Source of the DNA: Antedon mediterranea
Taxonomy: Eukaryota > Echinodermata > Crinoidea > Comatulida > Antedonidae
NCBI RefSeq assembly: GCF_964355755.1
Contig: NC_092679.1
Location: forward strand, 16,544,932-16,608,931
Length of the DNA stretch: 64,000 nucleotides
Direction: 5' to 3'
Position numbers and translations under genes: made by a program. Positions 1 through 9,740 of the stretch are shown one piece after another. Positions within the stretch are counted from its first letter, which is position 1. The number at the start of each line of letters is the position of its first letter. Below the pieces are notes generated by a model that ran no database searches, had not been told where the DNA came from, and worked only from the letters and a program-made list of their open reading frames with translations.

Positions 1-1427
1 AAAGTGGATATCACTATTATGTGACATTAAAATTGCATATTCAACAAAAAAAAATGTAAAAAAAAATGTTGATAATGATGATTCCATACAATAACAAGGA
101 CTAAATATTGCGGATAACTAATACAGATTTTATACAATAAAAATAGGTGATCATTTAGAATATAAAATGATTCACCATGATAAAAAGGTCCATAGCAGAA
201 ATTGAACTATTAACTATTTGTGTAATTGTTATTACACCAATGGTTCATAGTTCAATTTAACTCCCATTTACAAATTTTGTATTGCAATTAGCATAATCGA
301 ATTCGGCACTAAGACACACAAATAAAAAAAAAGAGATTTACATTAACAGTAGACGGACGTAACTCTCGGGGTGCCCGTCTAGTTAAATTATTTATTGGTG
401 AACATTATTTTTCAGCTTTTCACCATGTGTTCTTATACAAATGCTAACATCGGTTATACCATGTATTTGGATCTTGGAACTTAATGTCTATCATATAAAT
501 CTAGAGAAATTTGAACCGAAGTATGACTCCAGTATAGTGTTAATGGACAACACAACTACAAATTATTTTGTAACTGTAAGAATTCTTTACAATTTCTTTT
601 AATGATAATAATATTTGTTGGGTCTTTCATTTCATCCGTATTTTTTTACTATTGACTAAAAAGAATTACATTGCTTCTCAAGAGCATTGTTCAATTTAAG
701 AATTGTCTAAGATCTCTAATTCATTCTAATGAAAGCTAACTCTGCTAACAATTGGAGATGAGGGAATCACTGAAAGCCTCGAAGAGTAAGATCCAAAACA
801 ACTAGTATATTAGGTGGGGTTGACAAAGCTAAAACAATGTCTAAACGTAATAATGTTAGCAACGTTTGCAACAACGCCGTAGAAAACAAGGCCATATAGA
901 TGACTGCAGTCGCGTGCTCAAGTTAGTGTTTACCGACCAACTGACCGACCAACCGACCGAAATTGCTGAACATGTTTAAAAATGTTGAAAATGTTGAAAA
1001 ACATTTTTATTTTTTTAATTTACACACGTGCGTAGCTTGTCTCTTTTGACGTGCTCGTATAACGTAATTTTGAGTTGAAAAGTGAATCAAATATGATGAT
1101 ATTATTATAGAAAAGTTGTAAAACAGAAATCGGGCAAAAAGAGTGCATATTAACATTTAACGCGCAGTGCGCGTGCAAAAATCTGCGCACTCATGGCAAT
1201 TTTTGAAACGCTTAAAATTGCCTTAAACGTTGTCTTATTTCATCAAAAAAAAAATAAATAGAAAATTTTAAGCGCGCGTACGCATGCGTTACGCACGTAA
1301 TTGTATTGCCATATGATGATTTATGCCCTGAAATTTATGAGTACCAAATTTTATTTAATTGTGATTCATGCTTGTGAAGATATGATTACAAACATGATTT
1401 CGTTAAATCGTGCGTAGACCGCGTAGG
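1..1427. other. Non-coding, AT-rich stretch with repeat debris
   Basis: I see no credible coding exon here. The stretch contains a short GACCGACC-rich motif near 930-960 that recurs near 2190-2210, which suggests two copies of one dispersed repeat. At 1020-1300 there are several GCGC-rich alternating purine-pyrimidine patches in otherwise AT-rich DNA. Upstream exons of the TMEM26-like gene could lie here or outside the window; none was recognised. Confidence 0.5.
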
Positions 1428-1727
1428 GGCGTGTGGTGCAGTGTGTTGGACGTTGGACTACCGATCGTCAGACCTAGGTTCGAATCCAACTCTCGCCGCA
1501 TTGCTTGTATCCGTAGGCAAGATACTTTACTTACGTTGCCTCTCTCCACCCAGGTGTATAAATGGGTACCCAGTTAGATCTAGACACAACTTTGCGCTGG
1601 TTACCGGCTGCATGGGAGTATGTTTCCATACGTGTTTGATCCCAAAAAATACTGGGGTAATAATGCTTGTAAAGCGCCTTTGAGCATGATTACTCATGAA
1701 AAGGGCGCTATGTAAATGTGGTATTAT
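1428..1727 (+). mobile_element. tRNA-derived SINE, nearly full length
   Basis: The 5' part (1428-1499) looks like a tRNA: a GTGGTGCAGTG A-box-like motif, a GGTTCGAATCC B-box, and matching GGGGCG/CGCC ends. The body contains the phrases CTGCATGGGAGTATGTTTCCATACGTG and AAAGCGCCTTTGAGC split over 1609-1690, and ends at a GGTATTAT tail. The 3' half recurs at 14104-14260, and weaker tails occur near 12530-12590 and 55975-56040, so this is a dispersed family. The tail has been hit by the MITE that starts at 1728. Confidence 0.75.
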
Positions 1728-2049
1728 CAAAGAACTTATAACGCAAGAATCTCCTGTTCGTCCGAAGCGCGTAACAATTTCGAAAGGCATTGTGGGATAG
1801 AATAGAGCTATGAGTGGCGCCATTGTGAGCCATGGAGTAGGGCGCCCGCATCAAATTAGAAAGTCAAAATCATAGAGGGGATCTGCTAATACTCTAGGGG
1901 GTAGAATAATTGACTTCCTAGTTTGGAGGGGGCGCTGCTCCATGCTGTGAAATGGCGTCGCCCAGTTTGACCTTTTAACCCTGTACTTCCGATACTGTGT
2001 TTTGAATGCAAATTGAAGAACAGGAGATTCTTGTGTTATAAGTTCTTTG
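1728..2049. mobile_element. Non-autonomous DNA transposon (hAT-like MITE), 322 bp
   Basis: The terminal inverted repeats are about 30 bp: the left end starts CAAAGAACTTATAACGCAAG and the right end is its near-perfect reverse complement (TTGTGTTATAAGTTCTTTG). A direct repeat GTATTAT flanks it on both sides (1721-1727 and 2050-2056). A 7-8 bp target duplication fits the hAT superfamily. There is no transposase. The insertion sits in the tail of the preceding SINE, so it is younger than the SINE. Confidence 0.75.
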
Positions 2050-2378
2050 GTATTATTTAATATTATTAATTTTTGATGGCGCACCGTGAAAACATAACCA
2101 CATCGATTCCTGGCCATAAGGAATACACTGTGAAAAACTGACTTACCTAGGTGAAACTGATATCAAGACAAGGCCATATACAAGTTAGTGTTTACCGACC
2201 GACCGACCGACATAGTGAGCTGTAGAGTCGCGTTGAACGCGACTAAAAATACTGTAATGATAACGATATCACTGTCCTATAAAGCAAAGTTTCACGTGAC
2301 ATGGAGATTTAACAATATTCTAATAAATGACTTTAAATTTTATAAACTAAATTTATTGCGCTTTACATTTTTTTTCAG

Positions 2379-4565
2379 ACGAGCAGTGATCGTGTCTTTG
2401 ACCCACTTTCAGTAATAGCGCAGCAGATCTTCATATTTGTTCACATCATTGGCAGATTCTTTCTTCTAAGAAGGCGCATTTCTCCTGATAAACTGTCAAA
2501 ACTGTTATTCATGTATATTGGCATGGCAGCTGACATCTTTGTGTTTATCACCGAAGGACTGAATGTAGTCTACATCAAGGATTCTGATGAAAGTACGATG
2601 TATATGATCTTGAGTATCTGGTCATGGAGTATGTTGCAGTTTACCATCGGTCTAACGTTAACAAAACGTCGCAAGACTCGAGCAGTTAGTGGTACTGTTA
2701 CGCACTCATATCGACGTTTCTTTGAAACGGACGTATGGGCAATAATGATAACAGTGATAATGCAGGATGGTCCGTTTCTTGCCATGAGAATTTATATAAT
2801 CACACAGTTTAATTTCATATCACAGATGTGGTTGTTCTTCACAGCCAAAAATGCACTTGTTATACTTCTTCAATTATTTCGCCTGATCGTTCTTTATGGT
2901 GCTATCAAAGAAGAAGACAGAACATCTAGTTTTACTACAGAACACACAGGAGAAGATCGTGATGTTGCTGACAACAATGGGACAAATGAACACGTTCCTT
3001 CTGATGCTATTAAAGAAGAAGACAGAGAATCTAGTTTTACTACAGAACACACAGTAGAAGATCGTGCTGTTGCTGACAACAATTCGACAAAGGAACACGT
3101 TCCTTCTGATGCTATCAAAGAAGAAGACAGAGAATCAAGTTTTACTACAGAACACACAAGAGAAGATCGTGATGTTGCTGACAACAATGGGACAAAGGAA
3201 CACGTTCCTTCTGATGCTATCAAAGAAGAAGACAGAACATCTAGTTTTACTACAGAACACACAGGAGAAGATCGTGATGTTGCTGACAGCAATTCGACAA
3301 AGGAACACGTTCCTTCTGATGCTGTCAAAGAAGAAGACAGAGAATCTAGTTTTACTACAGAACACACAGGAGAAGATCGTGATGTTGTTGATAACAATGG
3401 GACAAAGGAACACGTTCCTTCTGATGCTATCAAAGAAGAAGACAGAGAATCCAGTTTTACTACAGAACACACAGGAGAAGATCGTGATGTTGCTGACAAC
3501 AATGGGACAAAGGAACACGTTCCTTCTGATGCTATCAAAGAAGAAGACAGAGAATCTAGTTTTACTACAGAACACACAGTAGAAGATCGTGATGTTGCTG
3601 ACAACAATGGGACAAAGGAACACGTTCCTTCTGATGCTATTAAAGAAGAAGACAGAGAATCTCGTTTTACTACAGAACACACAGTAGAAGATCGTGATGT
3701 TGCTGACAACAATTCGACAAAGGAACACGTTCCTTCTGATGCTATAAAAAAAAAAGACAGAGAATCTAGTTTTACTACAGAACACACAGTAGAAGATCGT
3801 GATGTTGCTGACAACAATGGGACAAAGGAACACGTTCCTTCTGATGCTATTAAAGAAGAAGACAGAGAATCTAGTTTTACTACAGAACACACAGTAGAAG
3901 ATCGTGATGTTGCTGACAGCAATTCGACAAAGGAACACGTTCCTTCTGATGCTATCAAAGAAGAAGACAGAGAATCTAGTTTTACTACAGAACACACAGG
4001 AGAAGATCGTGATGTTGCTGACAACAATGGGACAAAGGAACACGTTCCTTCTGATGCTATTAAAGAAGAAGACATAGAATCTAATTTTACTACAGAACAA
4101 ACAGGAGAAGATCGTGATGTTGCTGACAACAATTCGACAAAAAAACACGTTCCTTCTAATGCTATCAAAGAAGAAGACAGAGAATCTAGTTTTACTACAG
4201 AACACACAGTAGAAGATCGTGATGTTGCTGACAACAATGGGACAAAGGAACACGTTCCTTCTGATGCTATCAAAGAAGAAGACAGAAAATATAATTTTAC
4301 TACAGAAAACACAGTAGAAGATCGTGATGTTGCTGACAGCAATTCGACAAAGGAACACGTTCCTTCTGATGCTATCAAAGAAGACAGAGAATCTAGTTTT
4401 ACTACAGAACACACAGTAGAAGATCGTGATGTTGCTGACAACAATGGGACAAAGGAACACGTTCCTTCTGATGCTATCAAAGAAGAAGACAGAGAATCTA
4501 GTTTTACTACAGAACACACAGCAAAAGCCGGTGATATTGCTGTCATTGGGATAAAGGAACATTGA
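2379..4565 (+). CDS. TMEM26-like: TMEM26-like membrane protein, last coding exon (5' exons missing)
   Basis: A polypyrimidine tract plus CAG at 2376-2378 gives a clean splice acceptor, and the frame stays open to TGA at 4563-4565 (728 codons). The first 174 residues carry about five hydrophobic segments, e.g. AQQIFIFVHIIGRFFLL, a MYIGMAADIFVFITEG segment, WAIMITVIMQDGPFLAMR and MWLFFTAKNALVILLQLFRL. The DGPFL and FFTxKNxLVxLLQLxRL blocks are what I recognise as the C-terminal half of TMEM26, a multipass membrane protein of unclear biochemical role. After the last membrane segment the protein runs directly into an acidic 35-residue repeat tail that vertebrate TMEM26 lacks as far as I know. The Met at codon 45 (2511) is internal to the exon and is not the true start. 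The N-terminal half must be encoded upstream and was not found in 1-2378. Confidence 0.8.
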   Translation, partial: TSSDRVFDPLSVIAQQIFIFVHIIGRFFLLRRRISPDKLSKLLFMYIGMAADIFVFITEGLNVVYIKDSDESTMYMILSIWSWSMLQFTIGLTLTKRRKTRAVSGTVTHSYRRFFETDVWAIMITVIMQDGPFLAMRIYIITQFNFISQMWLFFTAKNALVILLQLFRLIVLYGAIKEEDRTSSFTTEHTGEDRDVADNNGTNEHVPSDAIKEEDRESSFTTEHTVEDRAVADNNSTKEHVPSDAIKEEDRESSFTTEHTREDRDVADNNGTKEHVPSDAIKEEDRTSSFTTEHTGEDRDVADSNSTKEHVPSDAVKEEDRESSFTTEHTGEDRDVVDNNGTKEHVPSDAIKEEDRESSFTTEHTGEDRDVADNNGTKEHVPSDAIKEEDRESSFTTEHTVEDRDVADNNGTKEHVPSDAIKEEDRESRFTTEHTVEDRDVADNNSTKEHVPSDAIKKKDRESSFTTEHTVEDRDVADNNGTKEHVPSDAIKEEDRESSFTTEHTVEDRDVADSNSTKEHVPSDAIKEEDRESSFTTEHTGEDRDVADNNGTKEHVPSDAIKEEDIESNFTTEQTGEDRDVADNNSTKKHVPSNAIKEEDRESSFTTEHTVEDRDVADNNGTKEHVPSDAIKEEDRKYNFTTENTVEDRDVADSNSTKEHVPSDAIKEDRESSFTTEHTVEDRDVADNNGTKEHVPSDAIKEEDRESSFTTEHTAKAGDIAVIGIKEH
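2901..4562 (+). repeat. In-frame 105-bp (35-aa) tandem repeat, 15 full units plus a partial
   Basis: The unit begins AIKEEDRESSFTTEHT and continues GEDRDVADNNGTKEHVPSD. Fourteen units are exactly 105 bp, the 15th is 102 bp (one Glu codon lost, at 4371-4472), and the 16th degenerates into the C-terminus. Units differ at few sites: E/T at position 8, G/V/R at 17, N/S at 25, and G/S at 27. The G/S change replaces GGG with TCG. The tail is acidic, hydrophilic and predicted to be disordered, and lies on the same side as the protein's C-terminus. High similarity between units implies recent expansion or concerted evolution. Confidence 0.95.
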
Positions 4566-4685
4566 AAATATTACTGTTACAATTTTAATAGAACTGGTAT
4601 TAGACTATGAACAAAAGCTAATCTATGTAGAACTAGGAAATCCTTTGTTGTAAATAGTATTTATGTATTCAGTTGAAACTCTGTG

Positions 4686-5230
4686 AGCGGCCACCTCCCT
4701 TAATTAGTACATTTGGTACCTTCCGTAAGGGGCCACCTCCCTTAATTAGTGCATTTGGTACCTTCAGTAAGCGGCCACCTCCCTTATTAGTGCATTTGGT
4801 ACCTTCCGTAAGCGGCCACTCACCTTATTTAGTGCATTTGGTACCTTCCGTAAGCGGCCACCTCCCTTATTAGTGCATTTAATACCTTCCGTAAGCGGCC
4901 ACCTCCCTTATTAGTGCATTTGATACCTTCCGTAAGGGGCCACCTCCCTTAAGTAGTGCATTTGGTACCTTCCGTAAGGGGTCACCTCCCTTAATTAGTG
5001 CATTTGATACCTTTCGTAAGCGGCCACCTCTCTTAATTAGTGCATTTGGTACCTTTCGTAAGCGGCCACCTCCCTTAATTAGTGCATTTGGTACCTTCCG
5101 TAACGGGCCACCTCCCTTAATTAGTGAATTTGGTACCTCCCGTAAGCGGCCGCGGCCACTTTTTTTTTTACAAAAAATTAGATTTTTTGTATGGTAAATT
5201 ACCTCTCGTAAGCGGCCACCCGAAAAATTT
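4686..5230. repeat. Minisatellite, 41-42 bp unit, about 11 copies
   Basis: The unit reads GCGGCCACCTCCCTTAATTA then GTGCATTTGGTACCTTCCGTAA. Eleven tandem copies cover 4686-5147 with point changes and 1-bp indels; a broken copy (GCGGCCGCGGCC, poly-T, then CGTAAGCGGCCACC) extends to about 5220. Almost every copy has a GGTACC. The array starts only ~120 bp after the TMEM26-like stop codon, so it probably lies in or next to that gene's 3' UTR. Confidence 0.9.
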
Positions 5231-6060
5231 GTATTGACTTTTGACAACAAAAATACAGTTTTCATACTTATGTGCTTTATATATTAGTTTTATTTCGAAG
5301 CGGTTTTAAAAACATTTCTGTAAAAAACATTCCTGTGTTTTTAGGTGAGATGAGAAAACTGCACAGATTTTGACCATGTTTTGACCGACCATTTTCATAT
5401 GATAAAAGCTTCTAAAATGTGTCTGAAAATCATCATAAATAATACTAAACCACCTGATCATAAGCAATAAAATACAACCATTTGGAGAACTTAGAGGCCC
5501 GTTGCGTTAAAAACGCCGAAAATACAGTACATAGCCCAACGGCGCAGATCCGTTTTTAATAGTGAGGGGTGGGTAGGGGGGGGGGGTATAAAAATGAAAT
5601 ATTTTTCGAGCGAAGCGAGCAACATTAGGCTGGGGGCCAGGAGGCCGCCAAGGGGTCGAGGGGCGAAACTAAGATTTCATATTTTATTGGACCATGATTA
5701 TTTGAATCTACTTTAATTTACAGGTGCAGCTAAGTTGAGAAAAGCTGTGGCAGATTTAGGATTTTGAATTACATGGGTAGGGCTCATTAAAAGAAGTACT
5801 AACCTAAAATATCTTTTACAATTGTAATTTTAAATATAAAATTTGCATTTTAACAATACAATTATAGAAATCAATGGAATTTAATTGCAGCATTATCATC
5901 AAATTGATTAGTTTTTTGTTTTAAAGATAAAAAATTAAAATTTGTCTCTAGTAAAACATTGTACAGTAAATAAAGTGCAGTAAAATATTAAGTGATTATT
6001 GTAAAATAATAATACTGTAATGCTTACACTAAGCTTAATAAATTCCTTAATATATTTACT
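5231..6060. other. Intergenic, between convergent TMEM26-like and CRLS1 3' ends
   Basis: AT-rich sequence with a G-run (about 5570-5587) and a CGAGCGAAGCGAGC patch. The CRLS1 3' UTR must be in the right part. No coding sequence recognised. Confidence 0.5.
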
Positions 6061-9000
6061 TCATCTGATCTTCTTTAAATACTTGACTGTGTCTTTTGTG
6101 AACATGTAACTTAAACTAGATGTTATTGTGGTCGCTGCTGTAGTGTACCTATTACAAGGGAAAAAAAATGTGCTTTGGTCTTTTGATTGTGAGGGTTGGG
6201 TTCAAGTCCATATAAAAAATCCTTTTAACTTTTATACTTTCTCATTTGGGTCACACATGTCATGGTCAGAGAACACCTCTATTATTGGGACACTTTCCTA
6301 TGATACAAACAAACTGGAAATATATTTTGTAACATATGATCAACCCTGATTCTGGGGACACCTCTATTCAGTGGATACACTTATTCAGTAAAGCGACTTT
6401 TTGTTGGGTCTCAAAGGTGTCTCCTCAAATTTGGAGATAAAAGAATTATAAGGATTTATAATGTTTTAACACTATGGCCAAAACTAGGTGATAAGTTTAC
6501 TCAGGGGTCATCAGTATTCAGACGATACCCCTACTCAGACACCCGTATAGGAGGAATTTTGTTGGGTTCCAAGTGTCCCCCTTTAATAGGGGTTCCGCTA
6601 CACTTACCTTAACATTTGTAGATAGGAATGGTCAACATAATTGAAAACAGGAGCACCAAGAGTGAATCCAAGAAGAGCTAATGTAACAGCAGTATGAAAC
6701 TAAAGAAAATAATGAAACTTTGTCAAAACATAAGCTCCTAAGTGGAGGTAACAAAACTTCCTGAAATCTGGAAATTGAAAAATTTAGATCTGCCTATGTA
6801 CATTAATCCATGGTGTTTTGTTCGTGTGTTCGTTTTCCCATGACATAGGTGTCGTAGGGGCGTAGCAGAAGCCATATCTCCTCTCTGGGCCGGCGTGGGT
6901 TTTTGCTGGATGGCCGTCGTCGGTTCTCTTGAACCGACGCCCTTGTGGGTGTCCAACCACCTTCCACACCATGCTCCTAAAGGAGTTGATATGGTTACCG
7001 GTTTGGTCGCCAGTTTGTGACAGTGGCTGTGTTTTGTTGGACTAGTACACCGGGGTAACCCCCTAAAGATGTACTAGGTTCTTTAAAGTGCACATGAGCT
7101 ATGTGTACATTGGACTTACAGTTGAGCAAACAAATAATTGAACATCTTAATGAATGTATGAATGACTCACCTTTCCAAGGAATGTTGGTTGCATCTGAAT
7201 GGTGGCATGCCGTACATCAAAGAACCGTTGTAAAGTGAATGGTGGTGGTAGTGATATAAAACGGTAATAAAACCCAGCAAGAACCAAACCAATATCTCTA
7301 CCAATGATCAAGGCTGTCAGAGACACTGTAAAAGAAAATGTTCTTGAATGGAAACTGTACTACAGTGGAAACCCTATGTGTGTGTGTGCTAAAATTATGA
7401 ACTACATTTTGATGTCTATTTAGTATTAATATTATTAATTACCAATAGTAAATAAATCACTGAATAAATCAGATAGGTGGTAATCCCCTTGAAGAGGGGC
7501 AATCTTGTGAACCAGTTCACCAGGGTAACCCCCTACTCGTCTCGAATGATGAACTGGGTTCTTTAAAGTGCACACAGACAAACTTTTATTTTATAATTGT
7601 ATTTTTGGAATTTTTTTCTTTTTAGACACATTTTATGTTTCCTTTTCATTTTTCACTCCTTTTTAAAACATTGGAAATATTGTCGGTCTTTGTATTTGTA
7701 TTAAACTTTTATTGAAAATTGTTTAATGTCTTTTTATGAATGTTTTTAATCTATTGTTCTAAAAAGACAGGACCATATCCTGTCTAAAGATGTTTTTAAA
7801 TAAATACAAAAGTTTATAGTCCTCAATTTTAAAAATATCTTGGATATGCCTCTGAGTAGTGAATTTAATTTTTTTTTTTTTTAAATGGATAAAATACCTG
7901 GTATAAGTCCTTGCATACATAGTGTTATCATTAATATTCCAACCAGAAACTTATCTGCTAACGGATCTAAGATTGATCCAAGGACGGATTGCTGGTTTTT
8001 GAAGTTGCGGGCAATGTAACCATCAAGCTGAAACAAAAATGATAATTTTGTTGGTTATCCTTCTTTACTTTGAGTTTAATATAGACATTGTGGGTGTAGG
8101 GGAAAATTATGCTTGGTGATTTTTCCACCCACACCTCGAACTACAGTAGAAAATAAAGAACAAAAATTAAAGTCAAGATTGCGGCAGTTTTCCTTTTCTA
8201 TATCAGAGCAATAATTGGAACGACTTATCACTTACTTAGAAAGCAGTTGTGGCACCAACGATTAATAAATATAAATCAGAGATTGAGAGCTACTGGACAA
8301 ACCGCCCATTGAAGTTTAACCCATTAGGAGAACGTAGGAAGGAAGGCCCAGCGAGGCATATAGTACAAGCACTTGCTTTAAGTGCAAAAAGAAACTAAGT
8401 AAAACCAACCATATCAGTTATCCCTGTGAAAACGAATAATCCAAAGCTGAGAAGGTAGTATTCATTAAGCACTAGATAGCCAAGAACAGGTGAGAGAATG
8501 ATTCTTGAGGTTGTCAGAAGATTTGGTATAGTCATGATGTTTTCTCTCTAAAATATAAACAATTAAAGTCAATTTTTTGTATGGTAAATTAATCAAACAT
8601 TTAAATCAGGTCAAATTACCTGAATATTTGCATTTAACAAATCATTTATACATTTTTCTATTGTATTCAAATAACAATAATAATATATATATATATTTGC
8701 TTTTCTGGCTGTTTTGATTTAGCTTTTCTCTTTTTTTTTAAATCTCCATTGAGATCCAGCCACTGATACCCACAGCATTTCCTTTGTTTTGTCATTTTCA
8801 CTAATTTGACTTTGGATTTATATAATAATTTTAAAAATATAATATCCGTTTCTAATCTTACCCATTCTTTCACTTTCTTCTCAACCTTCTTGGTCACATT
8901 TCTTGCTTTTGTTTGGATTTCTCTTCTAGAAAAGCTTTGGAAATAAATTGGTGACAGACAGCCAAACTGACGTGTCAATCTTCTGCAATCTTGACTCCAA

Positions 9001-9332
9001 AGTTGGTGAGAAGTCATTGATTTTGTTATTATTGGCAAATGTTTTATTGCATTATTAATATTAGATGAATGTTTGTATATTTCATTATCATAAAATGGGT
9101 TTATATAACAATCCGTTTGTAAAAACAAGTCATCGCCTCCATGTAGCTTCCTAGGCTTGCTTCCAACAGTGTTCAAAGCCAGCTTCTGTGTGTTCTGACC
9201 GTGGGGTGTTTCGGATGAGCAGTCCGTTTGAAAGTTTGCCACAGGCCTAGCCCTACTAGACCAGGAGAACGACGTAGATTCACAGGCTAACAACCTGCTT
9301 TGCAATCTATTCATTAAATAGTAACCTTTCAT
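6061..9332 (-). CDS. CRLS1: Cardiolipin synthase (CMP-forming), mitochondrial; 6 coding exons
   Basis: Joins phosphatidylglycerol to CDP-diacylglycerol to make cardiolipin in the inner mitochondrial membrane. Coding exons on the minus strand: 9332-8862, 8547-8410, 8027-7898, 7325-7171, 6699-6608, 6148-6061; all boundaries are GT-AG and in phase, giving 357 aa (human about 301). Exon 2 encodes [20 protein letters not shown]. Exons 2-3 join into the CDP-alcohol phosphatidyltransferase signature: TDMLDGYIAR, then GSILDPLAD, which supplies the metal-binding aspartates. Exons 4-5 give the membrane helices ([32 protein letters not shown]). The last short exon ends YLKKIR-stop and matches the family C-terminus in layout. 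The first 157 residues are a poorly conserved, basic, Ser-rich stretch suited to a mitochondrial transit region. Head to head with GNPNAT1. Confidence 0.93.
6240..6605. repeat. Copy of a dispersed GAATAGGGG/GTGTCCCC repeat
   Basis: Contains repeated phrases such as GGGACACCTCTATTCAGTGG, GGTGTCTCCTC and TTTAATAGGGGTTCC in CRLS1 intron 5 (6149-6607). The same phrases recur at about 43980-44135, 45560-45650, 46283-46345 and, tandemly, at 47040-47345. Probably a MITE-like family; ends are not defined. Confidence 0.5.
7030..7112 (-). mobile_element. SINE core fragment
   Basis: In reverse orientation this carries the core phrases seen in the SINE at 24563-24842: CCGGGGTAACCCCCTA and GGTTCTTTAAAGTGCACA. 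It lies in CRLS1 intron 4. Confidence 0.6.
7462..7575 (-). mobile_element. SINE 3' part (same family as 24563-24842)
   Basis: Reverse-strand match to the last ~110 bp of the 24563-24842 element: GATAGGTGGTAATCCCC, GAACCAGTTCACCAGGGTAA, CCCCCTACTC, GAACTGGGTTCTTTAAAGTG. Lies in CRLS1 intron 3 (7326-7897). Confidence 0.7.
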
Positions 9333-9740
9333 CTTTTCTACGCCATATATAATTGCATATTGTACTTAATAAATAATACAATTACCTAGGTCTAGTCTCT
9401 AGTCTGGCGAAAAAATGTTTGTACAACATGGGCGCAGACATTTTGATTTGCTAAGGCTTTTCAACATTTGTTTTATAGTATTTCATATTGTTAGACTCTT
9501 TATTTACCAAATAAAAATTTTAAAGTTATTCATAAAACATTAAAGTTAATATAATTATTATAAGTTATACTAAGTTGGAAAACTATAGTATATGTTTAAG
9601 TAAATATATGAATAAAACTAGTTTTTTTGCAAATGTTCGTCTGCTAACTTTGTAGAGAGCGTGTGACGTGTACTTGTCAACCGTCAACAATACCTAAAAT
9701 TAGTTTTTCCTGTGTTTAATTACTTTTACATTCCTTTTAA
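9333..9740. promoter_or_regulatory. Probable bidirectional promoter between CRLS1 and GNPNAT1
   Basis: Only 408 bp separate the start codons of two divergent housekeeping genes, and no repeat lies between them. Transcription of both must begin here or in nearby non-coding exons. I see no TATA box at a convincing distance and no CpG island. The promoter role is inferred from geometry. Confidence 0.6.

Noticed and set aside
2894-4546. Long minus-strand open frame (550 codons) across the 105-bp repeats, plus other long frames on both strands
   Set aside because: 105 is a multiple of three, so any frame open in one unit stays open in all. Only the plus frame connects to the TMEM26-like membrane region and a splice acceptor.
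4686-5230. CRISPR-like array
   Set aside because: Units are contiguous repeats with no unique spacers, and the genome is eukaryotic.
5724-5768. Exon-like segment after TTTACAG encoding AAKLRKAVADLGF-stop
   Set aside because: Too short to assign and not linked to any gene model on the plus strand.
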